64,000 bases of DNA from Callipepla californica brunnescens. Lineage: Eukaryota; Chordata; Aves; Galliformes; Odontophoridae. Shown here in pieces: positions 13,001 through 24,606 of the stretch (positions are counted from its first letter, which is position 1; each line of letters opens with the position of its first letter). Under the pieces are notes generated by a model. The model was not told the DNA's origin and made no database searches. It was given only the letters and a program-made list of their open reading frames with translations. The stretch covers positions 1,922,001 to 1,986,000 of the forward strand of contig JALIRH010000077.1 in NCBI GenBank assembly GCA_023055505.1, in the 5' to 3' direction. The position numbers were made by a program, and so were the translations under genes.

Positions 13001-16000
13001 ACGTAGTGCAATCACTGACTGCTCACTCCCCCACCAGATCCCAGCCCTACCTATTTCAATACCCACCCGATGATGTTTTCTCCTGGAAAACACTTATCAC
13101 TGAATGCACTGTGAGAATCAAACCCCCACAAGTTCAGTTTTGGCAGAGCAGCAGGAGGCAATACTCATTCACTTGTACTGGACTGGACTAGAGCCTGCCA
13201 TTTGAAGAAAAGTTGCAGTATAATGACATCCACCAACAGCATTCCCTTTCCTCAGGAGCTCCATGGCCCACGCAGCTAAAACTGCTTTTAGTTCCAGCCT
13301 CCATCGTGCTGTTTTTCTACATATTTTCTCCTTTATTTCTCTGGAGACGAGCAAGCCCACTAAAAACCGAACAGAGTTAGGAGTCTATTTTCCTGTGTGA
13401 GGTCTTTATCTCAATGTTAGTCGAGATCAACAACTAAAAAATCTCCAGTCCCCTTCAATTACTGATCATGTCTCCTCTGCCACTGACCTTGGGGACGATT
13501 TAGATCATTTTTGATGCAATCAACGCCTTTCATGCTGTCAGATGTAATGACAGCACAGCCACAGCGATGATACCTGCCGAAGGGTGATGCAGGATTTGAT
13601 TTGGCAAGACAGACACATTCCTACCACGCACCAGCCTGCAATCAGAAGAGGTAATACGAGCAAATTTCAGCAAGCTTTCCAGCAAGCAATGGCAGACAGA
13701 GGACACAAACTCTTAGGGAAACTTTGTTCTCATAAACAATACAACAGTTAATGCTGTGTTACCAACTGTGGTTGAAGACTTCCAGAACAGTTTAACATCA
13801 GTTCTTCAGATAGACCTAAATAGTAGGGATGTGTAACAAATATCAGCTGAGGCAGTACACCAATGGGTCTCCAATTCAATCACTTCCCACACCCCTTGGC
13901 CTTCTGCAGGGTTACCTAAGGTTCACTTCTGTGCATTTTACATACAATTATCCAAATCGAAAGCTGACATGTTCAAAAGTGAAGAACATCTGATATACAC
14001 ACTTGATGTTGACTGCCACTTCAAGCAGCTTTGCTTAAAAAGCAGCATAGCAACGTCATTGAGAATTACTGCAAAGGTATGAGCAAGGCCACAGACAACT
14101 TCCAATGAGTGAAAAAAATGCAACACTGACAAAACAATTATGTTGTCTGTCGGTTCAGACTTCACAGCTTACATAATCCTGAACGTTTTTACACAAACAG
14201 TATGCAGAATGGCACTTGGCAGCCTCTAACAGAGCACAAGAGCAAAAAAGCAACTAGTTATCAGACCATAGCATCCTTCCCAGGCAGCACTGTGCCTGTG
14301 GCTACTGACAGCTACAATCAACACCGAGGAGAAAAGTTTTCCTCAAACTATGAATAAAGACTTGGGAAGTGACTATCGGTACAATATTAACTCTGTCTCA
14401 AGAGGGAAACCATGTTTAATTCTTTTTTCCCCTGCTTCAACCGTGTTCTATTTGTATTTGAATTCCTTTACAAGCCCGTGACCTCTGATGAAGCAAAATG
14501 CACAACCTGTAACAGCGTTTGAAATGAATGTAAATGCTAAACTGCTACGGCACGTCAGCAAAACAGCAGTGGCTACTAATTAAGACAGACTAATCAAAAT
14601 GACACTTTTTTTTTTTTATTACAAGTTGTGTATTCCCCTTCAAAGACTGCAGTTCCCACTGAAGTGAAATCAAAAGGCAGAAATGGAGAGAACGCTCTTG
14701 AGGAACACACCTGAGTCAACAGCACATCCAAGACCTGCATACAAGAAAGGTTTAAGTAAAGTATAGGGGAGACATAGCTTATGTTTCCTGGGATCTTCCT
14801 CCACCTTTTTCTTCCAGCAGTTTCTTCTTCTTCCTCTCCTACTCCAATTTTTCAGCATGCTGGAACCATTGCAAGCATCAAACATTACTTACCGGCATGA
14901 TAAGAGCACGACTTTAAATAGCACAATTACTTCGTACAAACACGCTGCCTTTCCTGTGCCTTCATACTGAAAAAATATTCATTTCTGACAGCAACTGAAT
15001 GAGCTGACGGAGCACAGGGTCCTGCTCTCGTACGCGAGACTGTGGCAGAAGAAGACAAACACTGTCCTCATTAAACTATCTGCCACCGTGACTGGCTTAC
15101 TCTGCTCTCAAAGATAACATCTATTTGCCGTATGAGGAATCACTTGCTGCTCACACACGGAGGAACCTGACCAAGCACCATCTATCTGCCACATCTGCCC
15201 CATCATATGCCTCAGCTCACCCTTATTACAGGCACGTCAAATAGCTCAATATAAAAAGCAAGCAACTTTCAGCCCTGGTTGAAATAATATTGCTTAATCC
15301 ATACACTCTCCCCTATATAATCTAGCAGAGAACAAGCAAACAAAAAATAGCCACGGAATTGATTTTCTCCTGCTGTTGCTTCTGCAGTGTTATTGTCCTT
15401 TTAGTGAGTTTTGCAACACCTCTAGAGGCCTGGGCAGCACATTCCTTTTCCAGCAAGACCTCTTCAGAAATCAATAGCAGCTATTCAAGGGATTTATAGC
15501 CCGATGCTTGCAAAATCCTTTCAAGGTGGCTTGCATAACCGGGTAGGAGAGCTGTGTGCAGCATTGTATTGACGAGTGCTCTTTGAAGACCGAAAAAAAA
15601 ACCCCATAATGCTAGGACAGTAGTAAAAGTAGCACACAAGTATCTATTAAACAGATGCAAGATCTTAAGGTAATTTGAAAAATGACTTTGAGGAAAGCTC
15701 TTATCTCTGACTGCAGCAAAGGTGTTGCCATTTAAAGGCGGAACATCACTTCACACAAGTGAGAGTGCTGGATTCTTATTAAGTTCAATGGTGCTGTAAC
15801 AAAGGAAGGATGAGAGAACACTGAGACTTCTGATCAATAGGTGTCATCAGCAACTTCCCAGCAGGAGGCAACCAAAAGTGATGAATCTTGTAATAAAGCA
15901 TTTAACAATTTGCTCTGCTGAAGAACGAAGCGTGGCCCAAGCACTGCAGTCACAGACGAGCCCCAATTAGAGCAAGTACTTGAATTTAGCTCATAGGACC

Positions 16001-16119
16001 CTCCGCAGCTCGAGGAGATTTCTTCCTCAGTGCAGTTGTTACTGCTCTGCCTCCTTACTGCTGATAGCTCATGAAGTAGGTGTGGTTTTATGTCCTCTGT
16101 GCACTGAAAGGATGCCCAT
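10021..16119. other. Unique non-coding stretch
   Basis: No named gene is present. The stretch holds A-runs at 11116-11135 and 12173-12187, several short chance frames in the 11.2-13.2 kb interval, and a candidate terminal exon on the minus strand at 15039 (listed separately). A TTTATT at 14615-14620 (AATAAA on the minus strand) lies in a T-rich run. Confidence 0.55.
14600..15039 (-). other. Candidate terminal exon (weak)
   Basis: On the minus strand a strong acceptor (gtttgtcttcttctgccacag) ends at 15040. It is followed by an open frame of 25 codons starting SRVREQDPVLRQLIQLLSEM and stopping at 14964-14962. The frame looks like an amphipathic helix and its first bases are CpG-rich (tctcgcgtacg), unusual for the surroundings. 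AATAAA follows at 14620-14615, so a last coding exon plus 3' UTR is possible. Against this, 25 codons are easily open by chance, an unused GTAAGT lies in the proposed UTR, and I cannot name a protein ending this way. Confidence 0.22.
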
Positions 16120-16124
16120 CCCTT

Positions 16125-16985
16125 GTTAGGTTACCCACCACCTCCATCCAGGCGATACCAGGATACCATCGGCCTTCTGGCCTGTAAGAACACTCCACTG
16201 CTCATGTCCAGACTTCCACCCATCAGGACCCTTCAGTCCTTACCTGCAGGGCTGTTCTCTGAGAATTCATCCTCCAGTCTGTACTCATATCTGAGACTGC
16301 CACAATCTAAGTGCAACATATTGCACTTGGCCTTATTAAACTTCATTCAGTCCTCATGTGACCCCTTTTCGAGCCCACCCACATCCCCCTGGATGGTGCC
16401 CCTGCCTTCTGTTGTGTCAACTGCACCACTCACCTTGGTGCCATCGGCAAACTTGATGAAAGTACACTCAGTTCCACTGTCTATGTCATTGATAAAGAAA
16501 CTGCAGAGCACGAGTCTCAAGATGGATCCCTGTGGGACACTGCTCATGACTGGCCTTCACCTGCACACACACAGCCACTGACAACAAACTTTTGCCAGCC
16601 ATCATCCAACCAATTCTTTATCCACCAAAAAGTTCAGCCTTCAAATTCATTTCTCTCCAACTTTAAGAAAAGGACGTGGTGTGGGACTACAATAAAGGCC
16701 TTGCACAAGTCCAAGTAGATGACATCAATTGCTCTTCCTTTTGTTCACCGATACCATCACACCTTCACAGAAGGCCAACAGATTGATCTCGTTAGACAGC
16801 AGTTCAGTTTCATCTGTGCTTTCCTGACTCCATCCCTGCACATCTGGACAATGTTTTCTCCAGGACATCCATCCCTGCTTCTACTGCTTGTACTTTCCCA
16901 TTTTCCCCCTCAGACTGACTAGCAGGTCCCTGCTCAGCCATGCTAGTTTCCTGCCTTGTCCATCTCATTTCTTGTTCCAAGGAAT
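16125..16985 (-). mobile_element. CR1 LINE, internal reverse-transcriptase fragment
   Basis: The minus strand reads part of the ORF2 reverse transcriptase: SSVPQGSILRLVLCSFFIND, then a catalytic-box remnant FADG where active CR1 has FADD (16347-16547). Its flanks continue antisense CR1 sequence such as 'catccaaccaattctttatc' and 'gcacaagtccaagtagatga'. The last metal-binding aspartate is lost and the frame is broken, so the copy is dead. Compared with the copy at 56735-57470 it lacks a few hundred bases near 16790-16820, an internal deletion. The element's 3' terminus is absent at 16125. The 152-codon plus-strand frame at 16123-16581 is only its antisense shadow. Confidence 0.9.
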
Positions 16986-18589
16986 TAACAGCATTTATAG
17001 TTCTGACTTCTGATGGTAGTCTCTAGTGCCCAGTGGCCATACTCCCCATAAATTTTCATTCATCTATCTAATTTATTAGAAACTACTTACAAAGATAATA
17101 ATTAATTCACTTCAGATCTATATCTGGCAATTATTTCAACATAGCAAAACAAACACTGAGTGGATTGAAAAGAAACTTCTTGCAAGAATTTCTCAAATTA
17201 TGAGCAGGAAACAAAGACAACTGTTAGGGAACAGACCCAGGATGCTGAAATAACAAAACTGTGCTCTGCGTTCAGACACGGAAAAATATAATGATCTTTG
17301 TTCAAGTGTAAACACCAGGAGAGCTAAAGTTTATGAAAGTCATTATCATTTCTGCAGTTTTCCAAAGGGAACATAGTTAATATTCTTTGTTCTATAACTA
17401 GTTTTAATCATATTTAACATGTTGGGACTATTGTTACATTGCATTCATTCAAAAGCACTCAAACTTGAAAGTAAAAATAGGTGGAAATTAAAAGTAGACA
17501 ACCAGCTGAATAATGGTAATGAATGGCTGCAGCATCCTTTCATACTCACTGTACAATAACAACTGACTTTTACTGTTTGGTGTAAAGACAGCACAGGAAA
17601 CAGATGTATTTCCTACTCCTCCCATATTCCGACAATGAATGGAGCAAAAATGTTTGATTGGCATGGAAGCAAATAACATTATGAAGATTAAATTAAGGAG
17701 AACAAAGAGTGAAATAAGTTGCCGTATGTCCCCTAATACTTGCCCCTGCCCTCACAAAGCAGATCTTTAAATTACATTGTAATTGATGGTGTTGAAAAGC
17801 AACAAACTGTAATAATTCGTGAATAGTGTATTTGATGTGGCAGGAATTCAATCCTAATTAAACTACCTGGTACATTACTTAGTAAACATCCCACATACAT
17901 TCAAGAGAATTCGCTCATTTTGGTCATTATTAACTCGTAATAGTCTCAGAGAATGAAATGGGTATAAATTAATCAAGTGTAATGTCGAGGAAATTCATTC
18001 ACCTAATCAGGAAATTGAACTGGTTCTTTTCGAGTCACATACATCCAACCATGGTCCTTTGTCACTGTTTTGTTCAGGGTACTTCGTTTAAGGTAAAAGT
18101 TCTACGCCACATTATGTAATAACCTTTGGGTTTTGTTTTTTTTTAAATGTCATGTTTGCTCCAGAACACAGGAGTTCTGCTCTCTGGAGCTAACATTCTG
18201 GCTTCCAGTTAGAACTATAAAAATACAAGCACAAAGACCAGCAGCCAATGAAGGTCTAAGTTCAGTACACGGAGTTAACTTGCAAGGCTCAGAATAAAAG
18301 CAGAAACCTTTCTGCCAGTACCTGGTGGTGTACGTTTATCTGGCCTACTCAGAAGACCTCAGGGGATGGATGGACGAGAAGCGTCCCACACACCAACTCC
18401 CATGCTTCAACAGCCTTACGGGAAAGTGGCTGGTTTCTAAATCCATCTGGCTGCTCCCATCTCTTAGTGTACAACTGCTAAACACTTTCTGCCTCACGCT
18501 GACGTGTTTCCTCAACTTGTGTTTGAGAACGCCACAGCAAACAGCATCCAAACCTTCAGCGAAACACAGATGCAGTACCCTACATTTAC
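16986..18589. other. Unique non-coding stretch, AT-rich
   Basis: No gene or repeat is recognised. The interval 17.77-18.05 kb is AT-rich with several TAATTA-type and TTAAT motifs (for example 'cctaattaaac', 'attaactcgtaatag', 'aaattaatcaag'). That is the look of many vertebrate conserved non-coding elements, but conservation cannot be judged here. Confidence 0.5.
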
Positions 18590-18850
18590 CTCTTCTCTCC
18601 TCCACAAGGTCCATTAATCTGTCATAGAAGGAAATCAGAGTAGTTGGACAAGACTTCTTCTGTTGCCAACTTCCATCTTTGCTGCTGTTTACCAGTGTGT
18701 TCCACTCCCATGCTGCAAGGCCCGAACATATGCTGTAGCAACTTTCTGAAGAAGATAAGTTAGACTGGCTGGCTGCTCTCTTTTCTTCTCCACTTGATTT
18801 CTCCCCCTCTTTTCTAGGAGAGTTTTTACATTCTTAAATCTCTGTGAAGT
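18590..18850 (-). mobile_element. Ancient CR1-like LINE remnant (reverse transcriptase region)
   Basis: Antisense CR1/L3-type sequence is recognisable in 'gtcatagaaggaaatcagag' followed by 'tagttggacaagacttcttc', and later 'agataagttagactggctgg'. These correspond to the strongly conserved RT stretch upstream of the catalytic box. The copy is much more degraded than those at 16 kb and 57 kb, with no open frame, which suggests an old insertion. The limits are approximate. Confidence 0.55.
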
Positions 18851-21800
18851 TTGAGAAGACTGATTTTTTGTAAGTCCTAACTCTGAGATGTGACATTCAC
18901 AGTGTCACATAAAGCAAAGGAACAAAACCTGAAGATATTTGTTCCAACTCTCTTCTAGCTGCATTGCCTTTAAACATTTCTTCTCTTAAGTGTATGTCAG
19001 CAAGCATCATGTTATCTTTTAAAAGGGCCTACAGCGCAAGCCATCTGGATTCACAATTCAACCACATTAAGCTGCAAGACAGTACATGTCCAACATGCCA
19101 CCACTGTATGTGGGAAGATGCATTTATTCCTTTATGTCAACATCTATCATAGACATCAGCATGCCATTAGCTTCAATTATACACACAGAAATGAAGCATT
19201 CAGAGTCTTTTTTCATTGATGTTACATTTAAAAGGCCGTTTCCCAGCAAGGAAAGAAACGGCAGCCCTTAGAATTCTCAGAAAGGTTTTTACCGTTTTTA
19301 ACCTCCTCAAATTTAAGTCAAGAAGAATGGAAAATGCTACACCATGTAGGATAGAGTGAACAAAATACGGTTTCCCTATTTACAAGCAGCCCTTATTCTC
19401 TTGCTGCTCAGTCATGCCCAGGGCAAAGTTCACAATTACCCCCAAGGCTTTGTAAGAAAAGAATTAAAAGTAACCCACTCCTCAAAGATCATTTTTTCTT
19501 TAAGGAAAGAAACAATTACAAGGCACGAAAGTCTTTAAGCTCTTTTAATACAATAACGTCTCAAGAAAAGGAAAATCTAAATGCTGACTAAAAATAACAT
19601 AAGTAGAGATGAACAGCAAGCCATTTTCTGTCACAATTGCTGTCAACCAAAACAATGAGCTTTACTGCTGTGTAAAGATCTTGATTAAGCCCTGGGGAAC
19701 AAGGTGAAGTGTTATAGCCCAAGATTATACTAATAACAATTTAATCTATGCCTCACTGTGCAGAGACAGACAATGCTGCTTTGACAGAACCAGGCATGGA
19801 ACTTATTAGTAGCTTCATAAAAATGCCAGTCAAAGCCAAAGAGACAACATCTGATTGACAGTCAGGAGATTCAGCTCAGTACCCTGTGCTGGATAATGAC
19901 AGAGCCACATGCAACTTGAGATGTGTATTTCAATGGTGAAAAGGAAAAAGAAGGAAAAAAAAAAAAAAAATCACTATGACAATGCCCCCCTCCCCCCCAA
20001 CTAACACACTGTGGAGGGCATCAATGTCATCTACTAAAAAGGAATTTAGAGGTGTACCGAGGCAGCACATCACATTCAGACCAGCATGTTAAAGCAGTGT
20101 GACTGCTCTATAGAATATGATGTTAGGATTCCAGCAACGTGGTGAGTTTAAACAGAGGAGACAAATTGAGAGAAGAAATTAATGATCTCCTAGAACTTGG
20201 GATCTTTTCCCCAGTTTCATAGCATATGAGGATATGATTAACAACAGAGTATGTCTTCAAATCTTCTCGTCGATAAACACTTAAGATGAATGAGGACACC
20301 TGGGTCATCAAGCCGCTGTACTGGTAACCAAATAAATGATTATTACAAACATGATGCTAAAACATCCAAATTAAACAGCTTTGAACTCTGAAATGTAACT
20401 GAGTAACCTAAATGAAGTACAGCATTGCACTGTTTTTCCTACAGTTGATACACCTTGCCAAAAAAAATAGAAAAAGCATTGCAGTTAAAGTGCTAGGTAT
20501 TATTCAGATTCTTCCCCAGCTGAAAGAAAATTCTTAAAGAAAGGCTTCTAGAAGAAGCTGTGGAGCTCCCTGAGTCTAACTTGCTTTGTTCCTCCCCAAA
20601 CAACGCATTTGGTTTGCAGGTCAGTACTTCCTAGTTCTAATCAAGTTCACTGTTTAAAGATAATGCCTTAAAGGAATAAGTTCCTCATAACTTTTTGCCA
20701 ATTCATGTTTGTTGCTGTCTTTCAAGAGAAACAAAAACAGAATAAAAGTCAAACACCCTACATTTGGGTTTAAATGTCTCATTTTCTCTCTCATTATCAT
20801 CTGCTCCCCCAAGCAACCTGTTCTCATATAAGCATCCTCCTTCATTTCAAGGAAATCCAAAGGAGGTAAGAAGGAACATTTGAAAAGACAACAAAAACAT
20901 CCAGTCTGATTTTACTATCTGTTAATTTCAGTAATTGTTTTCTTATTGACTTCTTTAGAATAAGGAGAAAGAAAAGAATGAATTGGTTTTGATCTAAGAT
21001 GATGCCATGAAGTTCAGTAGATGATCAGTGATCTAATCCAAGCATTTGTTCTCTGCATTTCTAGCTATCAGTAGAAAAGGAAAACCTTCTCATACACATA
21101 TCCAAGCTCCTTTGAGCTCCAGCAGGGATATCTTTCTGTGCTGTTTTTCCACAATGGATTGGTTTAATGCTCCGTTCTGTTTCCTTCCTTGCAAAGCACG
21201 CTCCCCTGCCTGTTACACCAGGTCTGTTTCCCTCCAGTACGCTCCCATTTCTCAATAAAACAGGCCACACCTGAAGAAGTCAACCCAAACAATTCTGCAG
21301 ATTTCAAGAACGTCAAGAGAGATTAACATAAAGATTGCCATATGGCCTCCACCCTGTGCAGTAACATTGCATAAAGCCTAGCAGATATTGTATAAATTCT
21401 TAATTTTTAATTGTTTCTTATTTTTAAATTATTTTTAATTGTATTTTTTTTTCCCCACAGTCAGTTAAAAAGGAGCAGAAGTAATACTGACCCATACTGA
21501 AAGAAAACATTTCTCAGTTGAAGTGCTGTGATGAGCACAGGATCCTCAACAGATGTTGAAGTGGCTCTAAAAATAAAGTTAATTCCCTGTCAAAGCTTAT
21601 GTTGGCACAGTGCAGCAACTGTGGAATTGGGAATAATTGCTGAATTTTAACCCCCAGCTTAATTATCTAAACATTTAATGAATGATAAAGACAGTATCAT
21701 GCAATAATTGCTTTTCTTTCTCTCTGCTCACACCAGGGATACTCAGACATCATGGTACTTGAAAGAACAGAATTGATATGAGTAACTTAAAAAACAATCA

Positions 21801-23854
21801 AGCTTGCACACTAAAGAAATAGACAAAATCAGGATGAATAGAATAGTTTTAGAATATTTTCCTGCAGAATTTGAATCCTAATTTTGTTCAAGACATTTCA
21901 ACACAGCACCGGACCTAGGGATTTTTGTAATGTTCAAAAAACAAAGAACACTTGGGCTGGAAAATAAAAGAGGTATCTTCCTCCTGCAAACTGAACTTTA
22001 TCCACATGGAAACCCAGAGGAGCTGTATATGTTTACTTGACGTGTAATACTGAACTGATACTAAGAAAGAAGGTATCAAACATGAACTCCAAGGAAGAGC
22101 TGCCTTCCAAGGGAATGCATCTGCTAAGCAGCTAGGAAGTAAGAGAGCAACAAAAGCGGTGCTATAATCTTTGAAATGCGCTTTTATTGTTTTTGATGGG
22201 TTTGATTTAGAAGCTACAGCCATTGCACTTGATTTAATGCAAAGACTCTTAACTTCAGAACGAGGAGTTTTCACTGTTATTCCCATGTTATGCTAAGGTT
22301 GTTTGGTGAAAAAAAAACCAAAACACTTTTTCACTCCACAAGAAAATTAAGCTTTTGTACACTACATACAGAACACATATTTCTTTAACGAAATACATAA
22401 ACTAAAAAGGAGGAAGCCACCATTCCAAGATCAATGAGGGCCATGCAGAACAGCCACATGGACCAAAGTGGGGAAATGCTCATTATCTTAACAGGGAACA
22501 ATTGGTTTTACAAGCTTGATCTCCCCTCACAAGACCACCAGTTCATTTGTTCAAGTTTAATAGTTTATTATACCTTTAATTGCAACAGATTTTTCCCATT
22601 GCAGTTCAGCTTTGTAAAATTAGCTTGTGGGATGGGTGACTGAAATATTTAGTCACAGAGAAATCACAGGATGAATAAGATCTGGGAATTCAGTGCTGTG
22701 TAAACAAGGTCATGAAAACCTCAAGAGCTCCCTACAGGATGACTTTATAGCAGAACTGCGATTTTGGTATATCCACATGAGTGAGAATTCTAAAGCTGTA
22801 GAACATTAGACCTAGAAAGCTGATAGGAGATGTGGAGGGAAGAATCTGAGGAATTTACTAGAAAATAAACCAAAATAAATCTGCAAGGAGATTGGCTAGA
22901 ATTACTCAACCTACCAGGAGAACAGATTTTTGAACCGCTTTATGACAGAAACATTTGTCTAAATAAGGTAGAAACACAGGCAGACATTTAAACAGTCTTC
23001 CTAAGATCAACGCTCAACATGGGACAACTTGAAGTTTCCTTTTCCATTCTGGGAAAATCAGCTGACTTCATGTAAACTATGAGCTCACATATATACAAAA
23101 TGAAGGAGTTGTTTTCAACTGGAACAAATCCTCTAAACGGAAAGCTCATCTCCTTCCCTTACAGAGAGCCTACAGCAACAGCCTCCCAACCACACCCTGC
23201 AGTCAAGTCTTTGAGAACTTCTGCATCACCCTAATCGAATCACACTTCATCCAGGAAAATGTAAAAATCTGAGCAACGTTCCTTGTTAACACCGTGAGCT
23301 TCCATGCATTTTTGTTTTGGGAATGATTTCCTTTCTGGGATAGCATTCAAAGGAAAAGCAGAGCGGGATGGAAAAAATACAGAATGAAGGCAATAGAGAA
23401 GAAAAAAATCAATTAAAAACCAACAGCAGACAACTCACAAACATACACTCACATTCCACGTGGATAGGAGCTCATTACTGCTTCCCTAATGCTCAGCTCA
23501 TGCTCTATCAAATACATTTTCATCTTGTGTCCACTTTTTCAAGCACAAAGAAGTACCAGATCACACTGCCCTGCTGAAAGCAATCAAACAGAAGTAACTA
23601 AGTGCCGTTTTAGATGAATACAACAAACTGCAGGTGACAGAAATGAACTGACAGGGTCTTTAATATTTGCAGCAACTTAGGGAACTGCAAGGAGGATCTC
23701 TAATTGCTTTCTTCAGCCATTCAGTGGAGAAGAAAGAGTTGGACTTTTACTAGCAGAGATTTCTACAAATTGTACAGAGGGAAATTGTAGCTTAAATATG
23801 TTTAACAAAAAAAAAAAAAAAAACAAAACCAAAAACATTCTTAATGCACTGGGA
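18851..23854. other. Unique non-coding stretch
   Basis: No named gene. It includes an A-run (19955-19970), a very AT-rich block 21395-21450 leading into a strong plus-strand splice acceptor at 21460, and a 123-codon minus-strand frame (21915-22286) of no recognised family that is within chance expectation. The interval 21590-21720 is AT-rich with homeobox-like TAATTA/TTAAT motifs. Confidence 0.55.
21461..21600 (+). other. Candidate terminal exon (weak)
   Basis: A canonical 3' splice site, a long T-rich tract ending in 'tttttttttccccacag', ends at 21460. The bases that follow can encode a short lysine-rich tail, SVKKEQK and stop. AATAAA follows at 21572-21577, about 90 bases past the stop, so a compact last exon is possible. 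Only one of three frames gives that tail and there is no upstream partner exon in view. T-rich stretches produce good acceptor motifs by chance. Confidence 0.2.
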
Positions 23855-24015
23855 CTAGCTTGCCCAGGGGTATGATAGACTGTCCATCCTTGGAAATAGT
23901 CAGACAGAGCTGGACAAGGCAACTCAGTCTACCTTCGAACTTAGCCCTGCACTGAGCAAGAGACTGCACCTCGCAATCCTCAGAAATGTCTCAGGAATAT
24001 TCTGTGACCTGAAGA
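23855..24015 (+). mobile_element. CR1 LINE, diverged 3' fragment
   Basis: The sense-strand 3' region of CR1 is seen in 'gactgtccatccttggaaat', 'gagctggacaagg' and 'agccctgcactgagcaagag'. It then continues to a degraded terminus ending near 'attctgtgacctg'. An A-run (23807-23823) lies just upstream. It is older than the neighbouring antisense copy, and the two are only about 50 bases apart, 3' end to 3' end. Confidence 0.7.
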
Positions 24016-24067
24016 GAAAGCTTTCTGCTACTGATGGAGGGCTAGCCTCAGTATTTTCTATCCAGTT

Positions 24068-24606
24068 GTTGCAGGCTGCACCACCTCTGTGTGCAGCCTG
24101 TGCCAGTGCTCCGTCACTGCACTGTGAAGAAGTTCCCTTGCATATTTGTGCACAATTTCCTATGCTTCAGTTTGTGGCCATTTCCCCTTGTCCAATCACC
24201 ACACACTGCTGAGAAGAGTTCAGCCTCAACCTTTCGCATCCTACATCTTAGATATTTACAGATGTGGATCAAGATCCCCTCTGAGTCTTCTTTTCTCAAG
24301 GCTGAACAGCCCCAGATCTCAGCCTTTCCTTCTAAGAGAGTTGCTCCACACACTTTGTCATCTTCGTAGCCCTCTGCTGGACTCTTTCAAGGAGATCCCT
24401 GTCTTTTTTGTACCAGAGAGCCCAGAACTGGACTCAGTATTCCAGGCGAGGCCTCACCAGGGCAGAGTAGAGGAGAAAGATCACCTCCCTCAGCCTGCTG
24501 GCCATGCTCTTTTTAAAGCGCCCCAGGATCTCATTGGCCTTCTTGGCCACCAGGGCACACTGCTGGCCCGTGGTCAATCTGTCATCCACCAGGACTTTCT
24601 GTTCTT
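24068..24606 (-). mobile_element. CR1 LINE, ORF2 C-terminal fragment (antisense)
   Basis: Read on the minus strand this is about 540 bases of the end of ORF2. It includes 'gtccagcagagggctacgaa', 'cagccttgagaaaagaagac' and 'aacttcttcacagtgcagtg'. The sequence is well preserved, but the frame carries stops and the last part of the 3' UTR with the terminal motif is missing. That is odd, because CR1 normally keeps its 3' end. The 162-codon plus-strand frame at 24146-24634 is an antisense shadow. It is close to the copy at 9063-9474 in subfamily. Confidence 0.92.

Noticed and set aside
15550..15575. Sequence resembling a miR-103/107 seed region (agcattgta)
   Set aside because: The match ends after the seed-length block and no hairpin precursor is evident.
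16123..16581. 152-codon plus-strand open frame
   Set aside because: It is the antisense of the CR1 reverse-transcriptase fragment read on the minus strand.
21915..22286. 123-codon minus-strand frame
   Set aside because: This length is expected a few times by chance in a window of this size, and no splice sites or family support it.
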